NCBI GenBank assembly: GCA_050084515.1
Contig: CM114272.1
Location: 9,362,001 to 9,426,000 of the forward strand
Direction of reading: 5' to 3'
Source: Blasia pusilla
Lineage: Eukaryota > Marchantiophyta > Marchantiopsida > Blasiales
Length of the DNA: 64,000 nt
The position numbers and the translations under genes were made by a program. Of the stretch, positions 1-12,180 are shown piece by piece. The notes below the pieces were generated by a model, which did not search any database, was not told the origin of the DNA, and was given only the letters and a program-made list of their open reading frames with translations. Each line of letters begins with the position of its first letter. Position 1 is the stretch's first letter.

Positions 1-105
1 TTTCTTGGGGCCTGAGCAGGTCATCCTCAACCTCTTGAGCTTGTCCTCCACTACTGGTGAAGGCGCTCTACTAGATCTCACGGATCTATCCTAAAAGACG
101 TGACA
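1..105 (-). mobile_element. LTR fragment at left window edge
   Basis: Read on the minus strand, this starts TGTCACGTC then TTTAGGATAGATCC and continues with the same order of words as the LTRs at 36180 and 39560 (AGTAGTGGAGGACA, then GAGGTTGAGGATGACCTG). It is therefore the first hundred bases of an LTR of the family described at 30713-41500, pointing left and leaving the window. It is diverged and no partner LTR or internal region is visible. Confidence 0.7.
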
Positions 106-3100
106 ACGGTCACCTGGTTGACAAAGAGCAAAATTGGGAAACCGCCAAAAATGACATTCTCAACAATATGGATTTTTCACCAACCTCATCCGACATATGA
201 GGACAAAGTTACACCCAAAAAACTCGCTAACCCTCTATATCATCGACGTGATAAAACTCTACTTGTCGTCTAACTAAGATCTGATATCATACATTTTGAA
301 AAATACTCTTCCAATGTGGTTCAAAATGGATCCAATCAAATGATGTGTACCAAGCATCCTTCTATGTTATTAGAAATATTTGAATCACCAAGATTCTCAT
401 TTGTTTCTAGGCTTGTTGCTACATTTGGTTTTGTTGGGCTTCATATTGAAATTGAAATCAAAATGGCTTCTTTTGGATTTTTTCTGATTGAGGTCTACTT
501 TTTTGAGACTCCATTAGTAGATAATACATTCTACTATACCAAAAATTGATCTCCAAGTCCAAAAGCACCTACGATTGACTTGAAGAAAGCCCCCAAGACT
601 TAAGACACTAATGGTTGTTCAATAAATGGCAAAGAAAAAAGAGAAAATGAAATTATAATTTTCAATCCTAGAGGGAGCTAACACTTTCCTTAATCAAATC
701 ATTATCAAAGTTGTGAATCTTCAAGGAATCTAATCAAGAAGAAACAAGAGAGCAACAATCAGCTCTCGCTAGTAAAGAATTATGTGAGAAACCAATGCAA
801 CAATATTGTCTCACATCTCATCTCACACGTTTAGTGGAACTAGGAACTGAGCTCCACAACAAACTACGTTAGAAAGGCAACTCAATACCCAAAGAGTGAG
901 AGAGTGCATGTGGCAACACTCAAGAGCAAATAAAACAACACAGTCAAAATTGGATTTGGGGACCAAGAGCAATAGCGTCAACAAGACCAAATATGGGAGC
1001 TAAAGGAACAGCGACAAAAAATGCAATCAATGTCCAGAAGCAAGAGTAGTTTGAACTTTGAAAGAAATTGTGTAAGTAGCAAGATTAATAAATGCATGAG
1101 TTATGGTAGACTCGAAAGAAAACCCTAAACAAAAACAACAAACGTAGAAGCAACATAAACAACAAAACTCAAAAGAAAATTCATAATCTAAGATTGAATG
1201 ACAAGAGTTGCAAGTGCAAGAGCATTAAATGCAAGAGTTGCAGCAAAAAAATTACTCAACCTCGGGAGTTAGGAGAGTTGGGGACTTGGGACAAGGTCAT
1301 TGAGAAAAGTTAGAATTTGACTCAGAAACCTTTGCCTCCTCGAGTCCATGATGTCCTAGTTTCCTAAGCAACCAAATGTCCCCACTATCCTTGTGGCCTA
1401 GCCGAAGAGCCCACGGTGGGGATCATCCAATCATAGTCCATCGACGAGGCCCATAGTCCAAATTTGCCTATCAAGAGCCCCCAATAGGGAGGGTCCTAAT
1501 TCCACCTCCTCTTTTTTTTTCTTGTTCCCAATGTTGCAAGGGATTCTCAACCCCTTCATGACCCGCTAATCACCTTGCCAACCCTTTTACCGCCTACATG
1601 TAATTTTGTAGATATGAGAATGGTTCTTTTGGATACATTTTTGTCTTGTGGCTCCCTACTTCATTTTACCAACTGACATCACAAAGATACATGTACCCGT
1701 CCCTTTCAGGGTGCCATGATAGTTTAATACGATATTTTTCATGCATCAAATTGGCTATTGAACATATAAAAAATATCTAAATAGAAAGAAAGATTGTTAT
1801 GAAGAATCTCAAGATGGTACTTTATATCTAATCTCCTCGCCTCTATAAGGGGCCAGCAAATAAAATCTATACTTCTAACAAAACATAGAGGGGTTACTAC
1901 GAGTAGGAAGGCGACACAAAAAAATTTTACAAGGGAAATGACTAGGACCTTAACTTTTTGGACATGGGGCATTGTATTTTTTTTTTCATTGTACTTTGAG
2001 AATCTATGTAAATTTTATCCACACAACTATGCATGTGTGGATGGTTTCAAGGGTAATTTTTGTATAACTAGTAGGGGGTAGAAGGGAAGAGTAACTTTGA
2101 GTTGAAAGTTGGAGGTGGGGAAGAGGGAGAGAAAAAAGAGTCAAGCATAGGGCAACAAGGGAGAAAGGTGCTTGTTGAAGCGTTTAGGTGACCAAATTCC
2201 ACTCAATTTGTGTCTCGCTCTGAACAATTTTTTATCTGGCTCTAATAATTGAATGGAATGCCAACGACAAAGCGAGGGCACCACTGAAGAGTGAGAGCGC
2301 TACCTGCTCTTAGGAGAGGTAGAAGTATTTATATTTTGTGCCCATAAAATTGCACGATATGACAAGCCTATCTGGTGCAGTCCCAAGTGCACTGGTTGCT
2401 ATGCAGTTGGAGGTCCACATGTAACTAGTGACTATGAGTTGCATAAAGAGGTTTCTCAGGTTGCAAGTTATATTTTCATAACTTATAAAAATAAGTTATA
2501 AGAATGCTCACGATGTCAATTGTATTTAGAGATTTCTCTTGTACAGTATGATGCAAATAAGTAAGAACTAGTGGGGGCTCATCCCATGCACGGGCTAAAG
2601 ATCACATAAGGGTAAATGTGTTACTATTGTTGAGAATGAATTAATCAAACCCCCAAACTATAAAGACCTCTTAAATCAACTCCGAGCGATGTTATTGGCA
2701 GACATGACGAATGATCTAATAGGCCGAGAAGACTAGATGTCAAAAGAAGAGGTGATACTCTTCCATACTCATGTAGATGCCCCCATGGTGCATTGGACGG
2801 GCATCCTTACAAGTCATATTAAAATGGGATGTGACATGTTAATGCCTCAAATTCACCTTTTCATGCTTACGGACTCTTTATAGTAAGAGATAGGGATCTT
2901 GGACCCAAATTATTTGTGGGTAGATAACCAAATTTACTCTCAATGCCAACGATGTTTACATACATTTCTCTTATCCTTTCATACATTTTTCTTATCCACA
3001 CGTCTTTACATGCTTCTAGAAATAGAAAAAAACGAGTATATAGTGGATACTCTAAACGTCTTTTTCACTTATTCAAACACTCCTCATTTTTTCTCGTCCT

Positions 3101-3500
3101 TCTAACCACGTGTCCTCTACACGTTTTGATAATTAATTAATTAATTTCCCCCCGTCTCAAAGGGGTCGCACACTGGTGTATCGTTTCTCGGGCCTATCCT
3201 ATATTTCTCTTACACGTTAAAAAATTGGGAAAAAAAATGGTACATATTAATTTCACCACAAATGAAAAAGACGGTGGAAGGGAAACTTTTCTCCGTGACG
3301 AAGCCCAATCTGTGATTATTACGCGTGAGCGGAAAACGAAAAGAGCAGGCCCCAAGTTCGAGGCGACCAGAGGACGTCTTATTATTATGACGAGTGTCAT
3401 TTTGGACGTGTCATGGTATGACAAGTGTCTTTGTTGATTCAAACTTTTAAGCCTTGTTATTACAAACGCAGAAGTTAAGGAACGGGACCCTATGCACCTA
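106..3500. other. Gene-free stretch
   Basis: No reading frame here resembles a known protein and no splice-linked exon series was found. The region is AT-rich with short homopolymers and a TTAA-type run near 3131. Only the Helitron-like terminus at 2568 stands out. The short open frames look like chance. Confidence 0.6.
2568..2600 (-). mobile_element. Helitron-like 3' terminus (minus orientation)
   Basis: On the minus strand the sequence reads CCCGTGCATGGGATGAG followed by CCCCCACTAG and then T. This matches the better-formed end at 45779-45806, where a hairpin lies 11 bases before CTAG|T. The hairpin here is degraded. A CTRR end followed by T with an upstream hairpin is the Helitron 3' signature. 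The 5' TC end was not located. Confidence 0.4.
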
Positions 3501-3846
3501 TGGCCTTCAAGGCTCCTTGCATTTGACGCAAGTAAAGTCATGACGCGGAACAATCATCCAACCCAACTGTTTGAGGCTCCTCCTCATGAACCCATACTAA
3601 ATGTTCCACGAGTGGCGACGACGAGGCGCATGAAGAAATCTCAGAAAACTTCCGATGGCTAAGATCATGGCTTTGCGCTTCGCTCTCCGCTGCGGGGCCA
3701 TTTCCCATGGCCAACAATGGTGCAATGGTACAAGCGCGGGCAGTAGTCATAACGATGCGCGCTCAGGCCCCCTCGCGAATTGCCATAACTCCCAGACTCA
3801 GACTCGGAGCATGAATGCCGTCCTCTCCGTGTGTCCGGAGCACTCC

Positions 3847-3880
3847 AAACGAAACGAAACGAAACGAAACGAAACGAAAC
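3847..3880. repeat. (CGAAA)n microsatellite
   Basis: About seven head-to-tail copies of the pentamer CGAAA, in the GC-richer region upstream of the acyl-CoA oxidase gene. No function is implied. Confidence 0.95.
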
Positions 3881-4166
3881 TGAGCTGGTGAGGTTTGGCG
3901 TGGCAGCCAGGAACACAGTCCAGAGGTGGGAGGTTGGAAAATGAAGGAAGGAAGATCTGGGAAAGAGGGAGAAGTTGAGGTTGCGTTCATTAGTTTACGG
4001 CACCGTGGAGTGTCACGGTGTCACCCACCGCCATGAACGACCGCAGGTGCCCGCAAATCCGTGCCTTCCATTGTGACAGCTGGAGCCTGGCCCGTCCGTC
4101 CGTACGCCAACACGACACGAACAGCGGACAGTTCTTCGATCCTCCATTTATCCACGGGAGACAACA

Positions 4167-4231
4167 AACGAACGAATGAACGAACGAATGAATGAATGAA
4201 TGTATGGACGGACGGACGGACGGACGGACGA
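4167..4231. repeat. Compound tetranucleotide microsatellite
   Basis: Runs of CGAA/TGAA tetramers pass into GGAC tetramers. The tract lies about 650 bases upstream of the proposed start codon of the acyl-CoA oxidase gene. It produces long spurious low-complexity frames on both strands. Confidence 0.95.
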
Positions 4232-4888
4232 ATCGTGGACTTCATTTCGTTTCGGCGATTGTACCAAAGCGAGCGACCGATTCCACGTTTGAGCAGAGAG
4301 AAGCACGAGGTGCGCTCTCTGCGTTGTATAGGCCTCTTCCGAAAACCACGTCAGCATTTGCGGGATTGATACGGAAGGAGCGACAAAGCAGTCGCCGGAC
4401 ACAAATTGTCCCGCTCTCCGCTGTGCCTTCGGGTGCGTCCTTCTTACCAAGCTGTGTCGGATAAGTGAGCTCGGCGGACGTGGAGCTGTGGTGGCGATTG
4501 GGAGAGCAGATTGATTGAGAATTGGATACTTTGCTTCCGAGGTTTGTTGCTCTTCTTTGAAGGCGTGGAAATACAGAGCGGTCTTCGTAAGGGGTGGTTG
4601 CAGCTCTTTTAATGGCAGCGAGCACGGATGGAGGGGGCGCAGGGAGGGGAGGGAGGATTTGCGGATTGGGAGCTGTGGTAGAAAGCTGGAGATTGGATTC
4701 GGTTGGAATTATAATTCGAATCGTACATGCATGTTTGTTTTCAATTAAGCTCTTGGTGGTTGGGGCTCTGTTTATGGCGGTGGGTTGGCCAAACCTCTTG
4801 ATTGTTAGTGGGTGCAACCTTCGTAGGTTTGTGTTGTTTCGATCTTGCGTGGAGGAGTAGCGTGACAGAGAGTAAGTACTTGCTAGCT
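4232..4888 (+). promoter_or_regulatory. Probable promoter / 5' UTR of ACX4-like gene
   Basis: GC-richer, non-repetitive DNA between the microsatellite and the first coding exon. It has no convincing protein similarity in any frame. Its position makes it the likely promoter and 5' UTR. The reading frame of exon 1 is open up to an ATG at 4802, so a longer N-terminus is possible. I saw no convincing TATA element. Confidence 0.4.
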
Positions 4889-7800
4889 ATGGAGATGAAG
4901 AAGAGTATGCAGCGGATCGCTCGAATTTATCAGCAATTAGAGCCTGACCAGGCACGGTGGTTGGAAGAAGATGGTGCGTTCTCGTCTGCGTACTTCGCCC
5001 CCTTCTGCTGATTGAATTTTTCTTTCTATGTCCCTCTGGAAAATCAATAGAACGACAACTCAGGAGGTCAAGTTCTTTTGGAGTCCTGTCTGAATGAACA
5101 GAAGGTGTGGGCTGATCTGCGCGTGGACTCGGAGCGGATTGTTGATAGTGGCAAGTGATCATGATACTGTATTCCTGGCGCAGGGATATCCACAAGAGGA
5201 ATTGAGGGAGTGCCCACTCTGGGTATAGGTTTACCAGCCCTCGATGTGGGGATGGCGTTTCCACAAGCAACTCCAGCTTCAAACTTTCCGCCTTCAGGTG
5301 AAAAAAACTCCTGAAATCTTTGGACGTGCAATTCGGAGCACCGACGGAACCGTTTCATGAGTCCCCGATTAGGCTGGACTACGAACGTCCGGAATTGCTT
5401 ATAGACTTGATCCGCAAAGAGGACATTAGAAATCATCGGAATGTGAACTCAATGCATCAAAAGGTTAGACTGGAAAGGATGGGTGGGGGGATTGGGTGCT
5501 TCTGTGCCCTTGAAGTCAAGAGTTCGACCAGTGATCGGGACGCTTGAATCTATTCCAACCAATCGTATCAACGCAGAGGACATTGGTTAGAATGTTGACG
5601 TAAACATTTTGAAATTGCTAGATGGCTAGATGGAAATTCACGGGTGGGAAATTTGGGGCGTCACTGTAGAGAAACTTCGACGATTCTGAAGAAATATTTC
5701 AAAATAGAAACTGAGTTAGCTGATGGATGAAACCGTTGACGAGTATTCAGGGAGTTGTTTCTTGTTGCTGTGGATTCTCTGTTGGGCAGTACATCTCAGC
5801 TTCCAGAAAACCATGATGAAAGCTTGAAACTTAACTGTGTTGATATGGACAAGGAATATCTAAAATCTGGCGAAATGGCAGTATCGGATTTCTACCAGTT
5901 GGATGATCTTCTGACCGGAGAAGAGCGGGCTATTAGGGATCGAGTACGGGCTTTCATGGAAAAGGAGGTCGCTCCTGTTATTACCAAGGTCAGGCTCGCA
6001 TCATCAAAGTTTTGTCTAGTATCAGTCAGCGCAGATTGAGAGCGATGATAGCACTTCGTGAAGCACATGCTAACTCTGGGAGTTGGTCGGTGAGACCATC
6101 CAATTTGTATTTGTTGTACGGAAATATTCACAGATACTGATCAGATGTTTCATGTCTTACCGGCGACTGCCAGTATTGGGAGCGCGCCGAGTTTCCATTC
6201 GAGCTTATCCCAAAATTCGCTACGCTAGCGGTGTCCGGAGGTACAATCAAGGCGAGTTTTCTCCTCTGTGCTCTATAGCTTTATTAAGCCTTCAAAGTTT
6301 CATTGAATGGAGAAATGTCAGGATGTGTGTTTACTTTCCAGCCGCTAGGGCTTTGGCTAAGATTATTAGTGTTTTTGTGTTGATCTTTGGTGGATTTACT
6401 TCTGACAGATTGGAAGTACTCCGGAGAATGAGTTTGACACATTTGAGCAAGGGTTATGGATGTGCTAGAATGCCTATCATGAGTGGTGCGTTAGTGGGAT
6501 CCGACATCGGCTTCGAGGAACATTTTTGTTTACGCCTTCAGATTGTAGAATTTTTTAGTGAAATTGAGCTTTTGGGTGACCATTTCTGACAGGTGTAAAG
6601 TAGTCCTGAAATTCAATTTGACAAATTTTATGCAGGGTTATGGATGTCCGGGAATGTCCATCATGAGTAGTGCATTAGTGAATGCCGAAATCGCCCGTGT
6701 GGATGCGAGCTGCTCAACGTTTCTGATGGTGCACACATGCCTGGGGATGCTGACGATTGGTAAGGCGCTATTTGCGGTAACCATCTGTTACAATTCGCTA
6801 GTGAATTGTGAACCGAAATTGCACTAGCTTTCACAGAAGTTGTCTGTTCGACGTATATGATTATGTACTGAATCTGTGCGTATTTGTGTCATTCAGTTTC
6901 GGATCACTTGGTATGTCAGAGATCTGATGAATTTGGCTAGTGGATTTATAAGAGAAATTATGCCATTGTTAGGTATGCTGGCCAGTGAAGAACAGAAGCA
7001 AAGGTTGCTCCCACCCCTTGCTCGCCTTGACCATGTCTCATGTTGGGTATGAACCTCTCTCTCGCTCGTTTTGGGTCTATGGTCGCAAGGCTACGACTGG
7101 CACTACTTGAAGAGTACAGTCTCTCTCTCTTTCTCTTTCTCTTAGTCCCATGGCCTTGTGGGGTCCCCTGGACAATAAATCTTTTCATTCAGTCATTCTC
7201 TCCCTCTCTCTTTTATAATATAACTCAGTCTCAAGCACCGTCCAACCAGGGCGCGGGGTCTATGGTCGCTAAGCTGCGACAGGCACGACTTAATGAGTAC
7301 AGTCTCTTTTGATATAAGGCGGGGTCCTGGCTTGCAAGCCTATGCCAAGCATTACTCAATGAGGAGTACCTCAAGTTTTTTGTATCTAAACAGTATTACT
7401 GTTCAGATAATGCTAAACAGATAATGATATTACTGTGTAGATAATCCGCATTATAGAAAACCCTTCGATCATTTCATGATGGACGACTTAATTGGGTGAT
7501 GCGCTTGTTCCAGCAATTGGATAGCATTAGTGCTCATGTTTTCTATAATGCGGATTGCAGGGCTTGACGGAACCTGGTTATGGAAGTGATGCCAGCTCTC
7601 TGAACACTACAGCAACCAAGGTATTCTTTCTAATCAAGACACCGTGAGGAAGTAAAGCTTCTTGAATCATTGTTTCTCAATATTACTATGAACACATGAC
7701 CATCTTGAGCTGTGATAGATTTCTAAGATTTCGGTTGATCCCTTAGTACGGTATGTACATACAACCTAGCTGCTATAAACTTGGTTTGTCGGTTTTGTAG

Positions 7801-9806
7801 GACTAGATTGGTCAGAGTTCATGATTCTGCTCTGTGAAGCAAGTTTTTTTATCTTTTCTGCTGTTAATCGTGGGACATGTTACTGTCGCAATCGTTGCAG
7901 GTGGAAGATGGTTGGCTGATCAATGGGCAGAAACGATGGATAGGGAATGGCACATTCGCCGATATATTGGTCATCTTCGCTCGAAATCTTCAGACAAACC
8001 AAATTAACGGGTAATGTTTCTTAGCAGCGAATTTACCATTTTGACATCTTAAAACTAGTGGCGCATTTTTGTGTAGTAGCTTCATAATGATCATCCTTAA
8101 TAGGCTTCAAGTCTTCATCCGAATTCAGATTTAGATTTTCGTAGGTGGGGTAGCTTGGATAAAGGTGGAGTGTGCATAAGCTTTGTTCCATCGATTATTA
8201 TTTTTTGAGACGTATTATCTGAACTATCACGGAATCATCACACATGGGCAACGCATGTCATGTGCTGAATGTTGTGTGTGCAGGTTCATTGTTAGAAAAG
8301 GAAGCAAAGGATTGCGTACCTCTAAAATCGAGAACAAGATCGGATTGAGGATCGTACAGAATGCTGATATTCTTCTCAAGGACGTTTTTGTGCCAGACGA
8401 AGACCGCCTTGCCAATATTAATTCCTTCCAAGATACAAACAAGGTCAGAAATGGTCATTTGATCTATCCTACAAGAAAACCCGATGGTTCTAAGAAGTCA
8501 CGAAACTTTGGGCTTCACTTTATGTGAGGATCAGATGGCTTGGTCTTTGATTAAGTTCAGAAGCCCTGCCACGATTTGCATGTGCTTTGGTGCGTGCTTT
8601 GCATGACGTCGTTGTGGAATTCCTGGGCACAAAGTTTCTCAAACCTCAGACTGAATCTAGCGCCATCCCGGATTTGGGATACGTAGAAGTGGCATAAATA
8701 TCTGGACTAGCCGGCTGAATGGCGTCAGCAAGTTGAGAAAACTTCATTGGAGAGTTCAGTGCTTCTTGTTTTCTTATCAGCCTTCCTGTTAGAATTTGTC
8801 ACGAGACGATGCCAAAACAGTCGTGAGAGGTTGTAGGACGGGCGGAAGGTGTCGATTAAACTACATGATTGATGGTTGCAGGTGCTGGCAGTGTCACGAG
8901 TCATGGTGGCGTGGCAGCCCATCGGAATCTCTATGGGCGTGTATGATGTGTGTCACAGGTCAGTTTTGCACGCCGCGAAATTCATGTTCCTACTGGGCGT
9001 GTCATTTTGCCATTTCCTCCTCATGGAGTTTTAGGGTGGGCTCATAGGCTTGATGTTGAGATGGGGTTGCAGTCATCGGTTATACCCGTGAGTCACTTGG
9101 GATCCAGGTACTTGAAGGAGAGAAGACAATTCGGAGAACCTTTGGCCGCACTTCAGATCAGCCAGGAGAAACTTGTGCGGATGTTGGGACACATTCAGGC
9201 AATGTATTTGATGGGGTGGCGCTTATGTAAGCTGTACGATGCTGGCAAAATGACCCCTGGTCATGCGAGTCTTGCTAAGGTAAGTAGCTGTTGCTGCGGT
9301 GGGAACTTCGAGCGATAAGCAGAGCTGCTGGTTTCATTATAGTGCATATCCAAGCGTTTTTACTCCACTCTGGATGAGGCCATAACACAATGACGTGCAG
9401 ACAACTCTTCTCCAGATAGGTGACTTTGCTTGTGGAGATCTCATCACTTCTTAAGTAATCCATTGAAATTGTTCCATGGTTTGCAGGCCTGGAACACGAA
9501 AGTAGCGAGAGAAGTTGTCGCCTTAGGTCGTGAGCTTCTCGGTGGAAACGGCATTCTGGGGACTTCAACGTGGCGAAGGTCGTATGCAGATATCATGGTC
9601 CATTTTCTCATTAGTGAGTGCAATAGTCGAATTTGCATTCAAATATTGGACGCTCATGAGCTTGCTTTTCGTAACTGCAGGCCTTCTGTGACTTGGAGCC
9701 AATCTACACCTACGAAGGCACATATGAGGTGAACTCGCTGGTCACTGGCAGGGAAGTGACAGGTATTGCAGCCATCAAACCTGCGGTCAGCAAGAGCAAG
9801 CGCTGA
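4889..9806 (+). CDS. ACX4: ACX4-like short-chain acyl-CoA oxidase (13 exons, frameshifted near 3' end)
   Basis: Acyl-CoA oxidase/dehydrogenase-fold flavoprotein that would oxidise short-chain acyl-CoAs in peroxisomal beta-oxidation. Exons by splice sites and phase: 4889-4973 (tentative), 5184-5297, 5882-5988, 6174-6251, 6636-6759, 6973-7046, 7561-7620, 7901-8010, 8284-8443, 8882-8958, 9108-9279, 9487-9578, 9681-9806. The protein is about 459 residues, against about 436 in Arabidopsis ACX4. Clear family words are [68 protein letters not shown], and [10 protein letters not shown] with the catalytic Glu. The donor after 6251 is GC rather than GT. Exon 9487-9578 is 92 bases where 93 are needed, a one-base loss in a G run before DFNVAK, so as written the last ~45 residues are out of frame. 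The protein ends SKR, not a canonical PTS1 such as SRL. Either the allele is damaged or the G run is an assembly error. Confidence 0.88.
6405..6540 (+). repeat. Decayed tandem copy of ACX4 exon 5 with its intron flank
   Basis: Lying 180 bases upstream of the real exon 5, this copy repeats the intron word TTTGACA, a splice-acceptor-like AG, and an exon start reading [15 protein letters not shown]. The real exon at 6636 reads [15 protein letters not shown]. Similarity fades after about 60 coding bases, and the conserved IARVDASC segment is lost. It is a relic exon duplication inside intron 4, probably skipped. Confidence 0.75.
7071..7375 (+). repeat. Three diverged ~55-base repeats in an ACX4 intron
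   Basis: Related units begin near 7071, 7256 and 7320. Each has a GGGTCTATGGTCGC-like or GGGTCCTGGCTTGC-like start and a GAGTACAGTCTC or GAGTACCTC end. The first two are the closest pair. They lie in the 514-base intron between exons 6 and 7, next to a CT-rich tract. They are probably relics of an inserted repeat; the family was not recognised. Confidence 0.6.
7443..7556. repeat. Perfect 19-base inverted repeat bounding 114 bases (MITE-like)
   Basis: AATCCGCATTATAGAAAAC at 7443-7461 is exactly reverse-complemented at 7538-7556. The right arm ends four bases before the exon boundary at 7561, so the acceptor AG sits just outside it. Perfect arms this short could be a recent MITE insertion or a snap-back structure. 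No clear target duplication was seen. Confidence 0.8.
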
Positions 9807-12148
9807 TGGAAGTCGGAACATGAGGAGGGCCCTCACACATTGTATAGGTCATGTTCACCACTAAAGTATCAATTCCGCACGAATGCGTGCTTTGACTGTT
9901 TGGTAATTAAGAACAAATCAGAGCTTGAACTTCTTACTGTTAACATGGAAAGATTTCAATGCAGAGTTCATGAGGCGGACACTGCATGCGGATTGAACAA
10001 GATATCATTTAAAGCAAGTTGTAGATACAATTTCTAGGTTGGCCAAACCATTTACCTGAATCTGCTGTGTTCCTACAAGCCAGGTGTGGCAGAAACGGTA
10101 ATCTCTAGAAACAACAATCTGCAGTGTTACCGTTTCAGGTTTTCAACGTGCAATTTACTGTTGGGTTGTCAACCAACAGAACTTCAATGGGTGGTTGCAT
10201 TTGACAAGAGGTCATGTTAGTGGTAAGGCTCGTGCATGATCTGAACTTACTTAGCTGGACGAAAGGTTATGGTGGGGTGGGGGCGGGCCTGCCATGGACA
10301 CGCTATCTCGACCTTCATGGTAGAATTCGTAAGGACATGAATTCGTACAGCTTTGAGGTTTCTTAAGCGCATGAAGATGTACAGCCATCATACACCCAAA
10401 AAACATCACCGCAAAACACGAGGGGAATTCTCCCACAGCATGATGTCATACAGCTTGCCCATGGCCCGATAGTAAAAGAGAAGTTTTGGAGCCCAATAGT
10501 GAGGTGGATTTACAAGCACCTAAGAGTGGAGATTGGACGAATCTTCTAGATGATGCGCACAGATTTATTTTGGTGTCCATTTTCAATTAATATGAGGAAA
10601 AATTGAAATGGACACGCCTCTCAAAATGGAAATACTTCAATTGTATGGAAGATATGAACATATTAATTGCGAGTACATGCATTCTTTGACTAGTTCCACT
10701 CAAAGAAATTTCGAATGATCTGTAAACAAAAGAATACGAGTTGCATCTGCACTCCGAGCCACGTGGGAGACGTGGGATCTTGTGACAAATCGATCTTATG
10801 CCACATGTCTGAAGACCAGAAGGCTCATCCAAAATCACAGTCGTATGAAGCGAGTAGCACGGCTCATGACGCTGCACAGCAACAATGAGAACGTAATGTC
10901 ACCGCGGCAGCTCAAGTCATTGGAAGCGTTACTCTCTCCCAGGTCACTCACCTCGTCACCAAAACACGACCAAGAATGCTACAGATTCATCACTTGGTAG
11001 ATTTATTGCACCCAACCTACAAACTAGTTGAGAAAATTCATCCACCATCATTCATCCAGTTCATTCATCAACTTTAGAAGAAGCATGGATTTTTTTTCTT
11101 ACTCCACTAGTCATGATTTTTTTCCAACAGTATTTTATTTTTATCCAAGATTACTTTAGAAAATTTCTTCATTGCATTGTAACTCGTCAATTCGACGAAA
11201 TCTCCCTTGGATTACGCACTGGTTCGTTTGATCGATTGGTTGAATGTAGGCATGAAATATGGTTCGGTGCAATAACTCTTCCAACTGAAATTACAAGCTA
11301 CTTGAAAAAAGATATATATTATTTTATTTACAAATGATAACCTAGTTTGAAGATTAACTTGCATTGAATTTTTTTATTTTCATATCACTTGAAAATTACT
11401 TTATATTTTTCTCCTCTAGTCAAAATCTAGTTATGAACTCAAATCATTTTAACATGAGTTATCTTTATCTATCTACTTTTTACATCGAAATATTAATAAA
11501 ATTAGATAAATGATAGAATCCTAAATTATGAAAATATAAATATGATTGGATCGATAAATATAAGGCATACTTGAAAAAAATGTTGTATGTTTTACATATA
11601 TTGTAAAAAGTATGGTATATTTTAGTGAAGCTGTACATATTTGCTCTTATTGATAAGACGTGAAGTTTGAGACTCAAACTTGCGCTATTGACATAGGTGA
11701 CATAAGAGCAATTAATGATGTTGCCATATAAGCACTCGACCTACTTGCTTTCAGTATCCTAGAGGTGTGAATCACAAAGAGATAGAAAAGATAGTTATAT
11801 GAAGTTAGAGGGACCTAACCACTACATAGGAGGCAAATGGAGATATGTTGGTAGTTACCCGCTTCCATATTTGGATACAATAATTGAATATATTAGTGTA
11901 GTATTTTGTGTGTTTGATTGCTGACATTAATGTATGTTGTATAAGAATGTGTATGTGCACAATAGTTCTCACAACTTTTTTGGTAGAATAAAGAGTATTT
12001 GTATGGCTCTCCGAAGAAGATAGGAGGTCGAGCCCAATTGGTCAAGGTCCTAAGGATGACATGTTCAAGAGTAGGATAAATTGCAAACATATTTCCCCTT
12101 TGTTTTGGCTCATTTGGAGTCTATTTGAGGAACTTCCTATTTTGTGTG

Positions 12149-12180
<32 letters not shown>

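Noticed and set aside
316-549. 77-codon open frame near the left edge
   Set aside because: No similarity, no plausible neighbours, AT-rich; length is within chance expectation.
4242-4817. 191-codon minus-strand open frame upstream of ACX4
   Set aside because: It overlaps microsatellite and GC-rich leader, its residues are composition-driven, and it has no family-like words or splice partners.
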